Positions 54,207-63,400 of a DNA stretch of 64,000 nucleotides are shown piece after piece. The notes beneath the pieces are model-generated. The model did no database searches and was not told where the DNA came from. It saw only the letters and a list, made by a program, of their open reading frames with translations. Numbering within the stretch: the stretch's first letter is position 1; each line of letters begins with the position of its first letter. This stretch comes from Albidovulum sp. bin36 (GTDB lineage Bacteria; Pseudomonadota; Alphaproteobacteria; Rhodobacterales; Rhodobacteraceae): positions 1 through 64,000 of the forward strand of contig MPMP01000010.1 of NCBI GenBank assembly GCA_002238565.1, read 5' to 3'. The translations under genes were made by a program, and so were the position numbers.

Positions 54207-54488
54207 ATGAAATACGCCGCACCAATCAGGGAGGCGCTGCACATAGATTCGGCACGCTCCGGATCCATGCCCAAAGGACCGAACGGAGAACGGCGACCGG
54301 CCGATGTGATCGGGTGTGCAGTTAGTGTTGCGCGAATCGCAACAGGTGAAATAGAGGATTCTGGCTACAGGCAACCTGCTAAACGCAAAGGTGGTTTGGC
54401 AGGGGCGAAGGCACGCGAATTGGCAACGACGAACGAGGAGCGCCGCGCAATTGGTAAACTGGCGGCTGAGAAACGTTGGAAGCAATAA
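54207..54488 (+). CDS. passenger gene 1, small basic protein of unknown function
   Basis: 93 residues after a good GGAGG site. It has RRPADVIGCAVSVARIATGE and a C-terminal Lys/Arg/Gly/Ala-rich repeat-like tail (KRKGGLAGAKARELA, then EERRAIGKLAAEKRW). Similar KGG/RW tails occur in small RNA- or DNA-binding proteins of mobile elements, but I cannot assign one. Its end overlaps the start of the proteinase gene. Confidence 0.55.
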   Translation: MKYAAPIREALHIDSARSGSMPKGPNGERRPADVIGCAVSVARIATGEIEDSGYRQPAKRKGGLAGAKARELATTNEERRAIGKLAAEKRWKQ

Positions 54489-55366
54489 ACGTCAGCCAGC
54501 TGAGTAACAGTTTCTTACTGCAGCTGAATAGAGACCTTGCCAAGGAAATGAAGGGCGATGTCGTCTTTATCAAGTGTGCGTTATATCCACCCTTGGATGA
54601 TGAGTTTCGGGTCGTGACCGAGGAGATGAAAAGGGGAAGAAAAAGAAAAAAGGACGAGTTGATAGTGATTTTGGAAACAATGGGCGGAATCATGGAAACA
54701 GTCGAACGACTTGTCGCCGTTATGCGTGCGTATTATAGGCATGTCTCTTTTGTCATCCCAAATTATGCCTACTCTGCTGGTACGGTTCTTGCGCTTTCCG
54801 GCGACAAAATCCTCATGGACTACTATTCTGTTTTGGGGCCAATTGATCCACAATATCGTGAAAGTGACGGTAATAGTGTTCCTGGTTACGGTTACTTGGC
54901 CAAGTACAAAGAAATCACACTAACGATAAATGAAAGCGACGACTTGTCAAAGTGCAGGGCTGAGTTGGCTTACTTGGTCAAACGATTTGACCCAGCATTG
55001 TTGTTTCACATTGAGCAAGGAATCGAACATGGAATTACCCTGATTTCTGAGTGGCTACCGAAATACAAATTCAAAGACTGGAAAGTCACAAAGTCTACAG
55101 GGCGAAAAGTCACGGCAAAAATGAAGAAAGAAAGGGCAACAGTCATTGCAAAAACACTTGGGAATGCTGCGAAATGGCATTCGCATGGCAGGGGAATTTC
55201 CATGAGAGATTTAAGGGGGAGTGAGATAAAGCTGTTAATTGATGACTTTGGCAGTGATCCTAATCTGAGCATCAAAATAAAAAACTACCATGGCCTAGCA
55301 GTGGATTTTTTTTCATCCACACGTGGCTACATCCATTCAAGACTCGGCATAAGGAGGGTCCTATGA
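54476..55366 (+). CDS. passenger gene 2, SDH-family Clp-fold serine proteinase
   Basis: 296 residues of the serine dehydrogenase proteinase (SDH_sah) family, related to ClpP and SppA. DELIVILETMGGIMETVERL (60-79) provides the oxyanion Gly-Gly loop; NYAYSAGTVLAL (96-107) has the candidate nucleophile Ser100; DYYSVLGPIDPQ (115-126) is characteristic. It is AT-rich and Lys-rich compared with the window. The TTG start at 54476 overlaps the previous gene; an internal ATG is an alternative. Probably cytosolic and not exported. Substrate unknown; carriage inside an insertion element suggests a benefit to host or element. Confidence 0.75.
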   Translation: MEAINVSQLSNSFLLQLNRDLAKEMKGDVVFIKCALYPPLDDEFRVVTEEMKRGRKRKKDELIVILETMGGIMETVERLVAVMRAYYRHVSFVIPNYAYSAGTVLALSGDKILMDYYSVLGPIDPQYRESDGNSVPGYGYLAKYKEITLTINESDDLSKCRAELAYLVKRFDPALLFHIEQGIEHGITLISEWLPKYKFKDWKVTKSTGRKVTAKMKKERATVIAKTLGNAAKWHSHGRGISMRDLRGSEIKLLIDDFGSDPNLSIKIKNYHGLAVDFFSSTRGYIHSRLGIRRVL

Positions 55367-55569
55367 TGGCTCAAACGAAAGGAGAAGAGAATGTTAACAG
55401 GCATGAAAAAATCATTGAAGGGGCAAAGGAAAAGGCTTCGGAAATGAGAATTCTTGATATCTTGGATGGTTTGCTTGACACACCCCAGAACAATGAAGAA
55501 ATTCCATTCCCTTATGGAATTTCGGGACCTAAACCCCATGGCTGGAATCAAAATGAACATAATGCTTGA
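55363..55569 (+). CDS. passenger gene 3, small protein of unknown function
   Basis: 68 residues, overlapping the proteinase gene by 4 bp (ATGA), so translationally coupled. Acidic and Lys-rich (HEKIIEGAKEKASEMRIL, DGLLDTPQNNEEIPFPYG). No family recognised; could be a partner, inhibitor or adaptor of the proteinase. Confidence 0.55.
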   Translation: MMAQTKGEENVNRHEKIIEGAKEKASEMRILDILDGLLDTPQNNEEIPFPYGISGPKPHGWNQNEHNA

Positions 55570-55588
55570 CAAGTAGGTATTCAGCCCT

Positions 55589-55764
55589 GCGTGCGGCTCA
55601 AATTTCTTGCAGTCGACGAAATGGCGTTTCGACGCCGCAAGCTGAACAACCGAAACCCGAACATTTTTTTTAGTGGCGAGCGGCAGCTTGATTACGGAAT
55701 TTGGTAGGCAACCGGCATCGGCAATACCGGACGGCAAGATTTTCAAGAAATTTGAGCCGCACCC
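55589..55764. repeat. MITE-like insertion with 9-bp target duplication
   Basis: A 176-bp segment bounded by near-perfect 21-bp inverted repeats: GTGCGGCTCAAATTTCTTG at 55591-55609 and its exact complement at 55744-55762. It is flanked by the direct repeat TTCAGCCCT (55580-55588 and 55765-55773). No complete gene is inside. The end sequences begin G(C/G)GTGCGGCTCA, resembling the GGGTAGTGTCTCA ends of the host element, so it may be an IS1-type MITE mobilised by a related transposase. Confidence 0.8.
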
Positions 55765-55785
55765 TTCAGCCCTTAAATTAAGGGC

Positions 55786-56669
55786 ATGAACAAGTTACCT
55801 ACTGCCAAGCGCGTAATGATCCTGAACATGCTCGTAGAGGGCATGTCGATGCGTTCTATTTCCCGGACGGCTGGGGTTTCTATCAACACGGTTTCCAAGT
55901 TGCTGGTCGAGGCCGGAGAGGCTTGCGCCGAGTATCACGACGAGATCGTTAGGGGCGTCCACGCCAGGCGTGTTCAACGCGACGAAATCTGGTCGTTTGC
56001 CTATGCCAAGGAAAAGACAGCGCAGCGCAAGAAACTGGCGGATGCCGGTAACGTGTGGACGTGGACGGCTCTGAACAGCGACAGCAAGATGATCCTGTCA
56101 TGGGAGTGTTGGCGACCGGTCCGGCGCAACCGCAATCGAGTTCATGGACGGTCTGAGATCCCGTCTTGGCCATCGCGTCCAGTTGGCCACGGACGGCCAC
56201 AAGGCATATCTGGAAGCGGTCGAAGGTGCCTTTGGCGGCGTCATCGACTACGCGCAATTGATCAAGCTGCACGGTAATGAAAACGACGATCGGAGCTCAT
56301 GAGCGCAAATACTCACCAGCCGAGTGCGCCGGGATCCGGACGCGCAAGATCGAAGGAAAACCCAAAGATCGCGACATCAGCACGTCACACGTCGAGCGTC
56401 ACAATCTGACAATGCGCATGGGTATGCATCGGTTCACGCGGTTGACCAATGCATTCTCAAAGAAGATTGAGAACCACATTCACATGCTCAGCCTGCATTT
56501 CGCGCATTACAACTTCGTTCGCATCCACCAGACATTGAAGGTCACTCCTGAAATGGAAGCCGGTGTTTCTGATACTTTGTACGATATAGAATGGATCGCT
56601 AGCCTGATCGATGCGCGGGCTGAGAAACCAAGCCGGCTAAAGACCTATTGCAAGCGAATTTCAAACTGA
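55786..56669 (+). pseudogene. IS1-like transposase, two frameshifts
   Basis: Three successive frames make one transposase. First, from 55786: VMILNMLVEGMSMRSISRTA, an N-terminal helix-turn-helix, and RRVQRDEIWSFAYAKEK with the first Asp. Second, about 56105-56302: GATAIEFMDGLRSRLGHRVQ and LATDGHKAYLEAVEGAFGG, with the second Asp. Third, to 56669: DISTSHVERHNLTMRMGMHRF with the Glu, FSKKIENHIHMLSLHFAHYN. Each junction needs a +1 change, unlike the programmed -1 frameshift of IS1, so I treat it as inactivated. It lies inside the element's right end. Confidence 0.8.
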
Positions 56670-56719
56670 GACACTACCCGAAATTACGAACGGCCGCCCG
56701 GCGCCCGCCATGGTTCGAA

Positions 56720-57481
56720 CTATTGAACGAGCGGCGAATCGGCGGATGCGATGTCGAATCCGGAAATGTCGGCGCTCCCGGCGAGGAGCTGAACATATTG
56801 CCTGAATGCTCGCCGCCAGGAGGCTTCCTTCAGATAGCCGGACACTCTTTCGGCCACGGCCTCGTAGGGCAGTTCCCGTCCCGGCACGCGCTTGTCCACG
56901 CGAACGACATGAATGCCGTATCGTGTCTTGACCGGAATCGGCGAAAGCTGCCCTTCTTCGAGGTTGAACAGAAAGGTGTCCATCTCCGGAACGGAGTCGC
57001 CGCGCGACAGCTGCCCGAGGCGTCCGTCGTTCCGCTTCGAGTCGCAGTCCGATTCCGCGCGGGCGAATTCGCCGAATCGCTCCGGCGCGGCCTGCAGCGA
57101 TTCAATGAGCGTTCGCGCCCGGGCTTCCGCGCCTTCCCGTCGCGGCTTGTCGTCCGGAGCCGAGGCGAGGAGTATATGGGCGGCCTCCACCAGATCCGAA
57201 CTGCGAAAGCGGGACCGGTTGCCGTCGTAGTAGCGGCGGCATTCGGCCTCGGTCGGATCGGGAATGTCGACCTCTCTTTCGATTACCGCCTCGACAGCCG
57301 CCGCTTCATCGGCGGCGTCGATGCCGATGGCGCGGGCGCGGTCCAGCAGCAGAGCGCGGATCACCAGCCAGCGAGCGGCGGATTCGCGGGCGGCGGCGGC
57401 CGATTCGGCCGGGTGATACTGCATTTCGCGCAGGATGTCGTCTTCGTCGATGCCTCGGCCGTTGATGCGAATCTCGGGCAT
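56720..57481 (-). CDS. parvulin-type peptidyl-prolyl isomerase
   Basis: 253 residues with a SurA/NifM-like N-terminal helical region (MPEIRINGRGIDEDDILREM) and a C-terminal parvulin domain: VEAAHILLASAPDD, FGEFARAESDCDSKRNDGRLGQLSRG, RYGIHVVRVDKRVPG. No signal peptide is seen. Located 22 bp after narI on the same strand; PPIase genes commonly close nar operons, perhaps helping nitrate reductase folding. ATG at 57481 chosen; upstream codons overlap narI. Confidence 0.85.
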   Translation of the reverse strand: MPEIRINGRGIDEDDILREMQYHPAESAAAARESAARWLVIRALLLDRARAIGIDAADEAAAVEAVIEREVDIPDPTEAECRRYYDGNRSRFRSSDLVEAAHILLASAPDDKPRREGAEARARTLIESLQAAPERFGEFARAESDCDSKRNDGRLGQLSRGDSVPEMDTFLFNLEEGQLSPIPVKTRYGIHVVRVDKRVPGRELPYEAVAERVSGYLKEASWRRAFRQYVQLLAGSADISGFDIASADSPLVQ

Positions 57482-57503
57482 GATCGGAAAGCGGCGCGCC
57501 GGG

Positions 57504-58199
57504 TCAGCTTCGCGCGCGCACGATCTGGTAGCCGCGCCGTCCAAGATAGCCTACCGGCGCGCTCCAAATGTGAACTAGGCGGCTGAACGGGAAAATCAGG
57601 AAGATGGTAACGCCGAGAATGATGTGCGCCTTGTAGATCCAGTGCACGTCGAGCGCGTAGGCTGCCGCGTCGGCCTGGAACGTGACGATTTTCTGCGCCC
57701 AAAGGGAAAGCGAGACCATGACTTCGCCGTGTTCGCGATGCTCCCACGAGAACGGGGTCGTCGCCAGGCCGAGTACAAGCTGCAGCCAAAGAATAGCGAG
57801 AATCGCGATATCCATCGCGCTGGAGGTTTTGCGGATGCGCGGGTCGAAAAGCCTCCGGTGGAGCAGCATGCTCAGGCCGATGAAGCACGCGATTCCGAAG
57901 ATCCCGCCCGCGACGACCGCCAGCACCTGCTTGGTCCCGGAGCTCAAGCCCACCGCATGGTAGATCTCCTTCGGCGTCAGCAAGCCGACGAAGTGCCCGA
58001 GGAAAAGGCAAAGAATGCCGACATGGAAGAGAACGCTGCCCGCCATCAGCTGGCGCCGCCTCAGAAGCTGGCTGGAGCCGCTCCGCCATGTGTATTGCTC
58101 GCGATCGAATCGTATCAGGCTGCCGACCAGGAAAACTGTCGCCGCAAGATAGGGATAGTAGCCGAATGCGAGGATATGAAGCCATTCTTGCATGATCAT
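57504..58199 (-). CDS. narI: respiratory nitrate reductase gamma subunit
   Basis: 231 residues, five membrane helices, di-heme cytochrome b that takes electrons from quinol and anchors NarGH. FGYYPYLAATVFLVGSLIRFD, FHVGILCLFLGHFVGLL (His ligand) and DVHWIYKAHIILGVTIFLIFPF (His ligands) are typical. Overlaps narJ by 4 bp (ATGA). Confidence 0.95.
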   Translation of the reverse strand: MIMQEWLHILAFGYYPYLAATVFLVGSLIRFDREQYTWRSGSSQLLRRRQLMAGSVLFHVGILCLFLGHFVGLLTPKEIYHAVGLSSGTKQVLAVVAGGIFGIACFIGLSMLLHRRLFDPRIRKTSSAMDIAILAILWLQLVLGLATTPFSWEHREHGEVMVSLSLWAQKIVTFQADAAAYALDVHWIYKAHIILGVTIFLIFPFSRLVHIWSAPVGYLGRRGYQIVRARS

Positions 58200-58900
58200 G
58201 CTCCCTCATGTCCGCCCGGGCGGGCACCGCCGGAAAGCTCCGCCATGCGGAGGAGCGTTTCCCGGGCCGCGGAGCAGCCGCCATCAGCCGGGCTTCCGAA
58301 TGCCGGCGCCTCCTCCCACTCCTTGTCCAATTCCGCCGCCTCCGCTTCGGGCGACCTGTCGTTCCGCAAAAGGCCCTCGACCAGGGACCTGTCGGGCTTT
58401 CGCGCCGCGAGATCGCGCAGCGCCTGGAAAACCCCGGCGTAGAGGCTGCCGCGCCGTTCCAGCCGCATGCGGATCGCCTCCAGTATGTGGGCGACGTCCG
58501 AAAGCAGTTCGCCGGCCTCCGTCGGCTCGACAAGCGACAGGAATTCCAGAAACAGCGGCAGAAAATCCGGCAATTCGTTGGCGCTGATGCAGTAGCCGCG
58601 CGACTCGTAGTGCGCCGCGAGGTTGACCATCGCCTGACCTCGGTCGCGGGATTCGCCGTGGATGTGCTCGAAGAGATGCAGCGAAAGGCTGCGCGACCTG
58701 TCGAACAGCTCGACGTAGGCCTCCTGCGCTTCCAGCAGGTCCTGGCCCGCCAGCCTCGCGACGAGCCGGGCGACTTCGGACCTGGCGGGTTTCGAAATCC
58801 GGGGTTCGGCTTCGACCACGGCCGTAATCTCGTTCGCTGCCGCAGCCAGTTCGAATGTCGGATACTGCAGCAGGGCGCCCAGGGCCCTGTAGATTTTCAT
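58196..58900 (-). CDS. narJ: nitrate reductase chaperone
   Basis: 234 residues; NarJ inserts the molybdenum cofactor and FeS clusters into NarG before membrane attachment. TorD/NarJ helical fold with YVELFDRSRSLSLHLFEHIHG, the conserved family motif, and DFLPLFLEFLSL. Starts at 58900, overlapping narH by 4 bp and narI by 4 bp. Confidence 0.93.
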   Translation of the reverse strand: MKIYRALGALLQYPTFELAAAANEITAVVEAEPRISKPARSEVARLVARLAGQDLLEAQEAYVELFDRSRSLSLHLFEHIHGESRDRGQAMVNLAAHYESRGYCISANELPDFLPLFLEFLSLVEPTEAGELLSDVAHILEAIRMRLERRGSLYAGVFQALRDLAARKPDRSLVEGLLRNDRSPEAEAAELDKEWEEAPAFGSPADGGCSAARETLLRMAELSGGARPGGHEGA

Positions 58901-60441
58901 CTTTCCGAGACCGGTTTGCCGGAGCGTCCCCCTGCGGTCGGCCCCACTCGCACGTCCTGGCTGAACAGGTCCAGCTTGCCGCCGCCGCCGCTGCAGCCGT
59001 TGCCGAAGCTGAATCCGCACTCGCCGCGAAGGTCGAAAGCCTCTTCCGCATATTCGCGATGCGTGGTCGGAATGACGAAGCGATCCTCGTAGTTCGCGAT
59101 CGCCATCGTGCGGTACATGTCCTCCATTTCGGCTTCCGTCATCCCGACCTGTTCAAGCGCCCGCAAATCCTTCCGCCCGTCGACATGCTTGGCGCGCATG
59201 TAGATTCGCATCGCCAGCATTCGCTCGAGCCCGCGCTTGACCGGCGCCTCGTCCCCGGCGGTCAGCATGTTCGCCAGGTACTTCATCGGAATGCGCAGCT
59301 GCGACACGTCGGGAATTATTCCGTTTTGGCCCAGCGAACCGGCCTCCGCGGCCGACTGGATGGGAGACAGCGGCGGCACGTACCATACCATCGGCAAGGT
59401 TCGGTATTCCGGATGCAGAGGAAACGCCACCTTCCAATCCATGGCCATGCGGTAGACCGGCGACAGCTTCGCCGCGTCGATCCATGCCTGCGGCACGCCG
59501 TCCTTCAGCGCCTGCCGGGCGACCGACGGATCGAACGGATCGAGAAATATGTCCAGCTGAGCCTGATATAGATCCTTGGGATCCGCCGCCGAGGCCGCTT
59601 CTTCGATACGGTCGGCGTCGTACAGCAGCACGCCGAGATAGCGGATGCGCCCGACGCAGGTCTCCGAACAGACCGTCGGCTGCCCGGCTTCGATCCGCGG
59701 GTAGCAAAAAATGCACTTCTCGGATTTCCCGGTGCGCCAGTTGTAGTATATCTTCTTGTAGGGGCACGCCGAAACGCACATGCGCCAGCCCCGGCACTTG
59801 TCCTGGTCGATCAAGACGATGCCGTCCTCCTCCCGCTTGTAAATCGCGCCCGAAGGGCATGCCGCCACGCAGCTAGGATTCAGGCAGTGCTCGCACAGGC
59901 GCGGCAAATACATCATGAAGGTGTTCTCGAACTGGCCGTAGATCTCCTTTTCTACATCCTCGAAATTGACATCCTTGCTGCGCGCGGAGAATTCGCCGCC
60001 AAGAATCTCCTCCCAGTTGGGTCCCCATTCGATCTTCTCCATGCGCTCGCCGCTAATCAGCGAACGGGCGCGCGCCGTCGGAACGGCCCGCGACTCCGGC
60101 GCCGTCTGAAGATGCTCGTAGTCGAAGGTGAAAGGCTCGTAGTAGTCGTCGATCTGAGGCATGTCCGGGTTGGCGAATATTTTTGCCAAAATCCTCAGCT
60201 TGCCGCCCATTTTCGGGACGATGCGCCCGTTTTTCTTGCGCACCCAGCCGCCGTTCCAAATTTCCTGGTTCTCCCATTCCTTGGGATAGCCGATGCCCGG
60301 CTTCGTCTCGACATTGTTGAACCATGCGTATTCCATGCCCTCGCGGCTCGTCCACACGTTCTTGCACGTGACGGAGCAGGTGTGGCAGCCGATGCATTTG
60401 TCCAGGTTGAGAACTTTGCCGATCTGCGCGCGAATCTTCAT
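58897..60441 (-). CDS. narH: respiratory nitrate reductase beta subunit
   Basis: 514 residues. Electron-transfer subunit with four iron-sulfur clusters: CIGCHTCSVTCKNVW near the N-terminus, CEHCLNPSCVAACPSGAI, and CRGWRMCVSACPYKKIYYNW, in which Trp replaces one Cys so the site holds a 3Fe-4S cluster, then CIFCYPRIEAGQPTVCSETC. Carries electrons from NarI hemes to NarG. Overlaps narG and narJ by 4 bp. Confidence 0.97.
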   Translation of the reverse strand: MKIRAQIGKVLNLDKCIGCHTCSVTCKNVWTSREGMEYAWFNNVETKPGIGYPKEWENQEIWNGGWVRKKNGRIVPKMGGKLRILAKIFANPDMPQIDDYYEPFTFDYEHLQTAPESRAVPTARARSLISGERMEKIEWGPNWEEILGGEFSARSKDVNFEDVEKEIYGQFENTFMMYLPRLCEHCLNPSCVAACPSGAIYKREEDGIVLIDQDKCRGWRMCVSACPYKKIYYNWRTGKSEKCIFCYPRIEAGQPTVCSETCVGRIRYLGVLLYDADRIEEAASAADPKDLYQAQLDIFLDPFDPSVARQALKDGVPQAWIDAAKLSPVYRMAMDWKVAFPLHPEYRTLPMVWYVPPLSPIQSAAEAGSLGQNGIIPDVSQLRIPMKYLANMLTAGDEAPVKRGLERMLAMRIYMRAKHVDGRKDLRALEQVGMTEAEMEDMYRTMAIANYEDRFVIPTTHREYAEEAFDLRGECGFSFGNGCSGGGGKLDLFSQDVRVGPTAGGRSGKPVSER

Positions 60442-63400
60442 TTTGCCGCCTCCGATTCAAAGGTCCTCATGGGGCCTTCCAGCCAATCCAAATTCCGCAA
60501 TTTGCGGACGATTACGAATTCGTCGCGATTCGACCCGATCGTTCCGTAGTAGTTGAAGCCGTACGACAGCTGCGCGTAGCCGCCAATCATGTGCGTCGGC
60601 TTGACCGTCGTTCTCGTAACGGAATTGTGAAGCCCGCCGCGCTTTCCGGTTACTTCGCTGCCCGGAATGTTCACGATCTTCTCCTGAGCGTGGTACATCA
60701 TGGTCATGCCCTCGGGAATCCGCTGGCTGACCACGGCCCGCGCCACGAGCGCGCCGTTCAAATTGAAGGCTTCGACCCAGTCGTTGTCGGCCAAGCCGAT
60801 CCTCCCGGCGTCGGTTTCGCTGACCCAGATGATCGCTCCGCCGCGAGACAGAGTCAGCATCAGCAAATTATCCGAGAAGGTGCTGTGGATGCCCCACTTC
60901 TGATGTGGCGTGATGAAGTTCAGAACGACCTGCGGGCTTCCGCCGCTCGCTTCGCCGAATAGCGGCTTGATCGTCCCGGTATCCACGGGCGGCTTGTAGA
61001 CGCAAAGCTGCTCGCCGAATACGCGCATCCAGAGATGGTCCTGGTAGAGCTGCTGGCGGCCGCTGAGCGTACGCCAGGGAATTAGCTCGTGCACGTTGGT
61101 ATATCCGGCCGAGTAGGCGACATTCTCGGACTCTACCCCCGACCACGTCGGCGACGAGATAATCTTGCGGGGCTGCGCCTGGAGATCTCGGAAGCGCAGC
61201 TTGTCCTCTTCGCGCGCCGCCGCCAAATGCTCGTGCCGGCGACCCGTCACGGCGCTCAGCGCCGACCACGCCTTTGCGGCGACGCGGCCGTTCGTTTCCG
61301 GAGCAAGCGCGAGCACGACTTCGGTCGCGTCGATATCGGTTTCGATCCGCGGCAGCCCTTGCGACACTCCGTCCTCGCGAACCTTGCCGTTTAGCCTCCC
61401 GAGAAACTCGACCTCCTCGCGCGTGTCCCACGAGATCCCCTTGCCGCCGTTGCCCAATTTCGACAGCAGAGGGCCGAGAGCCGTGAATTTCTTGTAGGTG
61501 CTGGGATAGTCGCGCTCGACCACGGTCATATTCGGCATCGTCCTGCCGAGCACGGGCTCGCATTGCCCCCTCTTCCAGTCCTTGACTTCGGTCGCCTGCG
61601 CCAGCTCGGCCGGGGTATCGTGAAGTATCGGGGTCAGAACGAGATCGCGCTCGACGCCGAGCGCGCCCTCGGACATCTCCGAAAACTTTTTCGCGACACC
61701 CTTGAAAATCTCCCAGTCGCTGCGGGATTCCCAGACCGGGTCGATCGCGGCGGACAGCGGGTGGATGAAGGGGTGCATGTCCGTCGTGTTGAGGTCGTTC
61801 TTTTCGTACCAGGTCGCCGTAGGCAGCACGATGTCCGAATAGAGGCACGTGGTCGACATGCGGAAGTCGAGCGTTACTAGAAGATCGAGCTTTCCTTCCG
61901 GCGCAGGGTCGCGCCACTTCGCTTCGCGAGGTTTCGCGCCGCCCGCTTCGCCGAGATCCTTGCCCTGCACGCCGTTCTGCGTCCCGAGAAGGTGCTTGAG
62001 GAAATACTCGTGGCCCTTCGCGCTCGCGCCCAGGAGATTCGATCGCCAGACAAAAAGGTTGCGCGGCCAGTTTTTCGGATTGTCGGGATCTTCGCACGAC
62101 AGCTGCAGCGAGCCGTCCCTTAGCGCGGCGACAGCCAAATCGACCGGATTCCCGTCGCCCGCGGATCTCGCGAATTCCAGCGGATTCGTAGCGAGCTGAG
62201 GCGCCGAGGGAAGCCATCCCATGCGCTCCGCGCGCACGTTGTAGTCGATCAGGCTCAGCCGCTCCCAGTCGCCTTCGGGAGCCAGCGGCGAAACGCTCTC
62301 GTTCGCCGCCAGCTTTTCGTATCTCCATTGGTCGGTGTGGCTGTACCAGAAGGACGTGCTGTTCATCTGCCGCGGCGGTCGGTGCCAGTCGAGCGCGAAG
62401 GCAAGCGGAAGCCAGCCGGTCTGCGGCCGCAGCTTCTCCTGCCCGACATAATGGGACCACCCGCCGCCGGATTTTCCCACGCAGCCGCACATGACCAGCA
62501 TGTTGATGATGCCGCGATAGATCATGTCCGTGTGGTACCAGTGATTGAGGCCGGCCCCGACGATCGCCATGGAACGGCCTTCCGTCTTGTGGGCGGTGTC
62601 CGCGAACTGACGCGCAACCGCGATCGCCTTGTCGCGGGGCACGCCGGTAATGCGTTCCTGCCAGGCCGGGGTGTAGGGCGTATCGTCGTCGTACGACGCC
62701 GATACGTTGCCGCCGCCCAGCCCGCGGTCCAGCCCGTAATTGGCTACGAGAAGGTCGTAGACCGTGGCGACCGCCGTTGCGCCGTCATTCGACTGGAGCA
62801 TCTTGACCGGAACGTTGCGCCAGAGGACTTCGTCATGATCCGTACCAGCGAAATACTCGTGGCTGGTTTTTCCGAAATACGGGAAGCCGACCGAGACGAC
62901 ATCGTCGCGAATGTCGATAAGGCTCAGGCGAATCCGGGTTTCGTCGCCGCCGCCGCTCTTTTCTTCGATATTCCACTTGCCGGCCTCGCCCCAGCGGAAT
63001 CCTATGGATCCGGCCGGGCATACCGGCGCGTCGCCGCTCAATTCGTCGAAGGCGACGGTCTTCCACTCCGGGTTGTTGGTTTGATCGAGCGCTCCGGGAA
63101 GGTCCGAGGCGCGCAGCATGCGGTCGGGCACGTACCCGCCGTCGGTTTTCCGAAGCGAAACCAGGAGCGGCATGTCGGTATAGCGGCGGCAGTAGTCCTC
63201 GAAGTACGCGCTTCTGCCCGCAAGATGCCATTCCTTCAGAATCACATGGCCCATCGCCAGCGCGAGAGCGGCATCCGTGCCTTGCTTGGGACTTAGCCAG
63301 ATGTCGGCGAACTTGGACGCTTCGCTGTAGTCGGGCGAAACCGTTACCGTCGTCGTGCCCTTGTAGCGCGCCTCGGTCATGAAATGAGCGTCGGGCGTTC

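Larger units (their letters stand above)
54094..56679 (+). mobile_element. IS1-like element carrying passenger genes, 2.6 kb
   Basis: Perfect 23-bp terminal inverted repeats begin GGGTAGTGTCTCAGTTTGAA at 54094-54116 and end at 56657-56679. GAAATT (54088-54093 and 56680-56685) directly repeats outside both ends, extendable to 7 bp, a target duplication. Inside are three overlapping or close passenger genes, then a MITE-like insert, then the decayed transposase, all in one direction. The passenger region is clearly more AT-rich than its surroundings, indicating transfer. The element separates ribA from the nar operon. The transposase type places it near the IS1 family. Confidence 0.85.

Noticed and set aside
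56720-57481. NifM (nitrogenase maturation) assignment for the PPIase
   Set aside because: Parvulin domain is shared, but the neighbours are narGHJI and no nif genes are present.
60868-62490. Minus-strand open frame of 540 codons overlapping narG
   Set aside because: Out-of-frame shadow of narG, Arg/Ala-rich and not protein-like.
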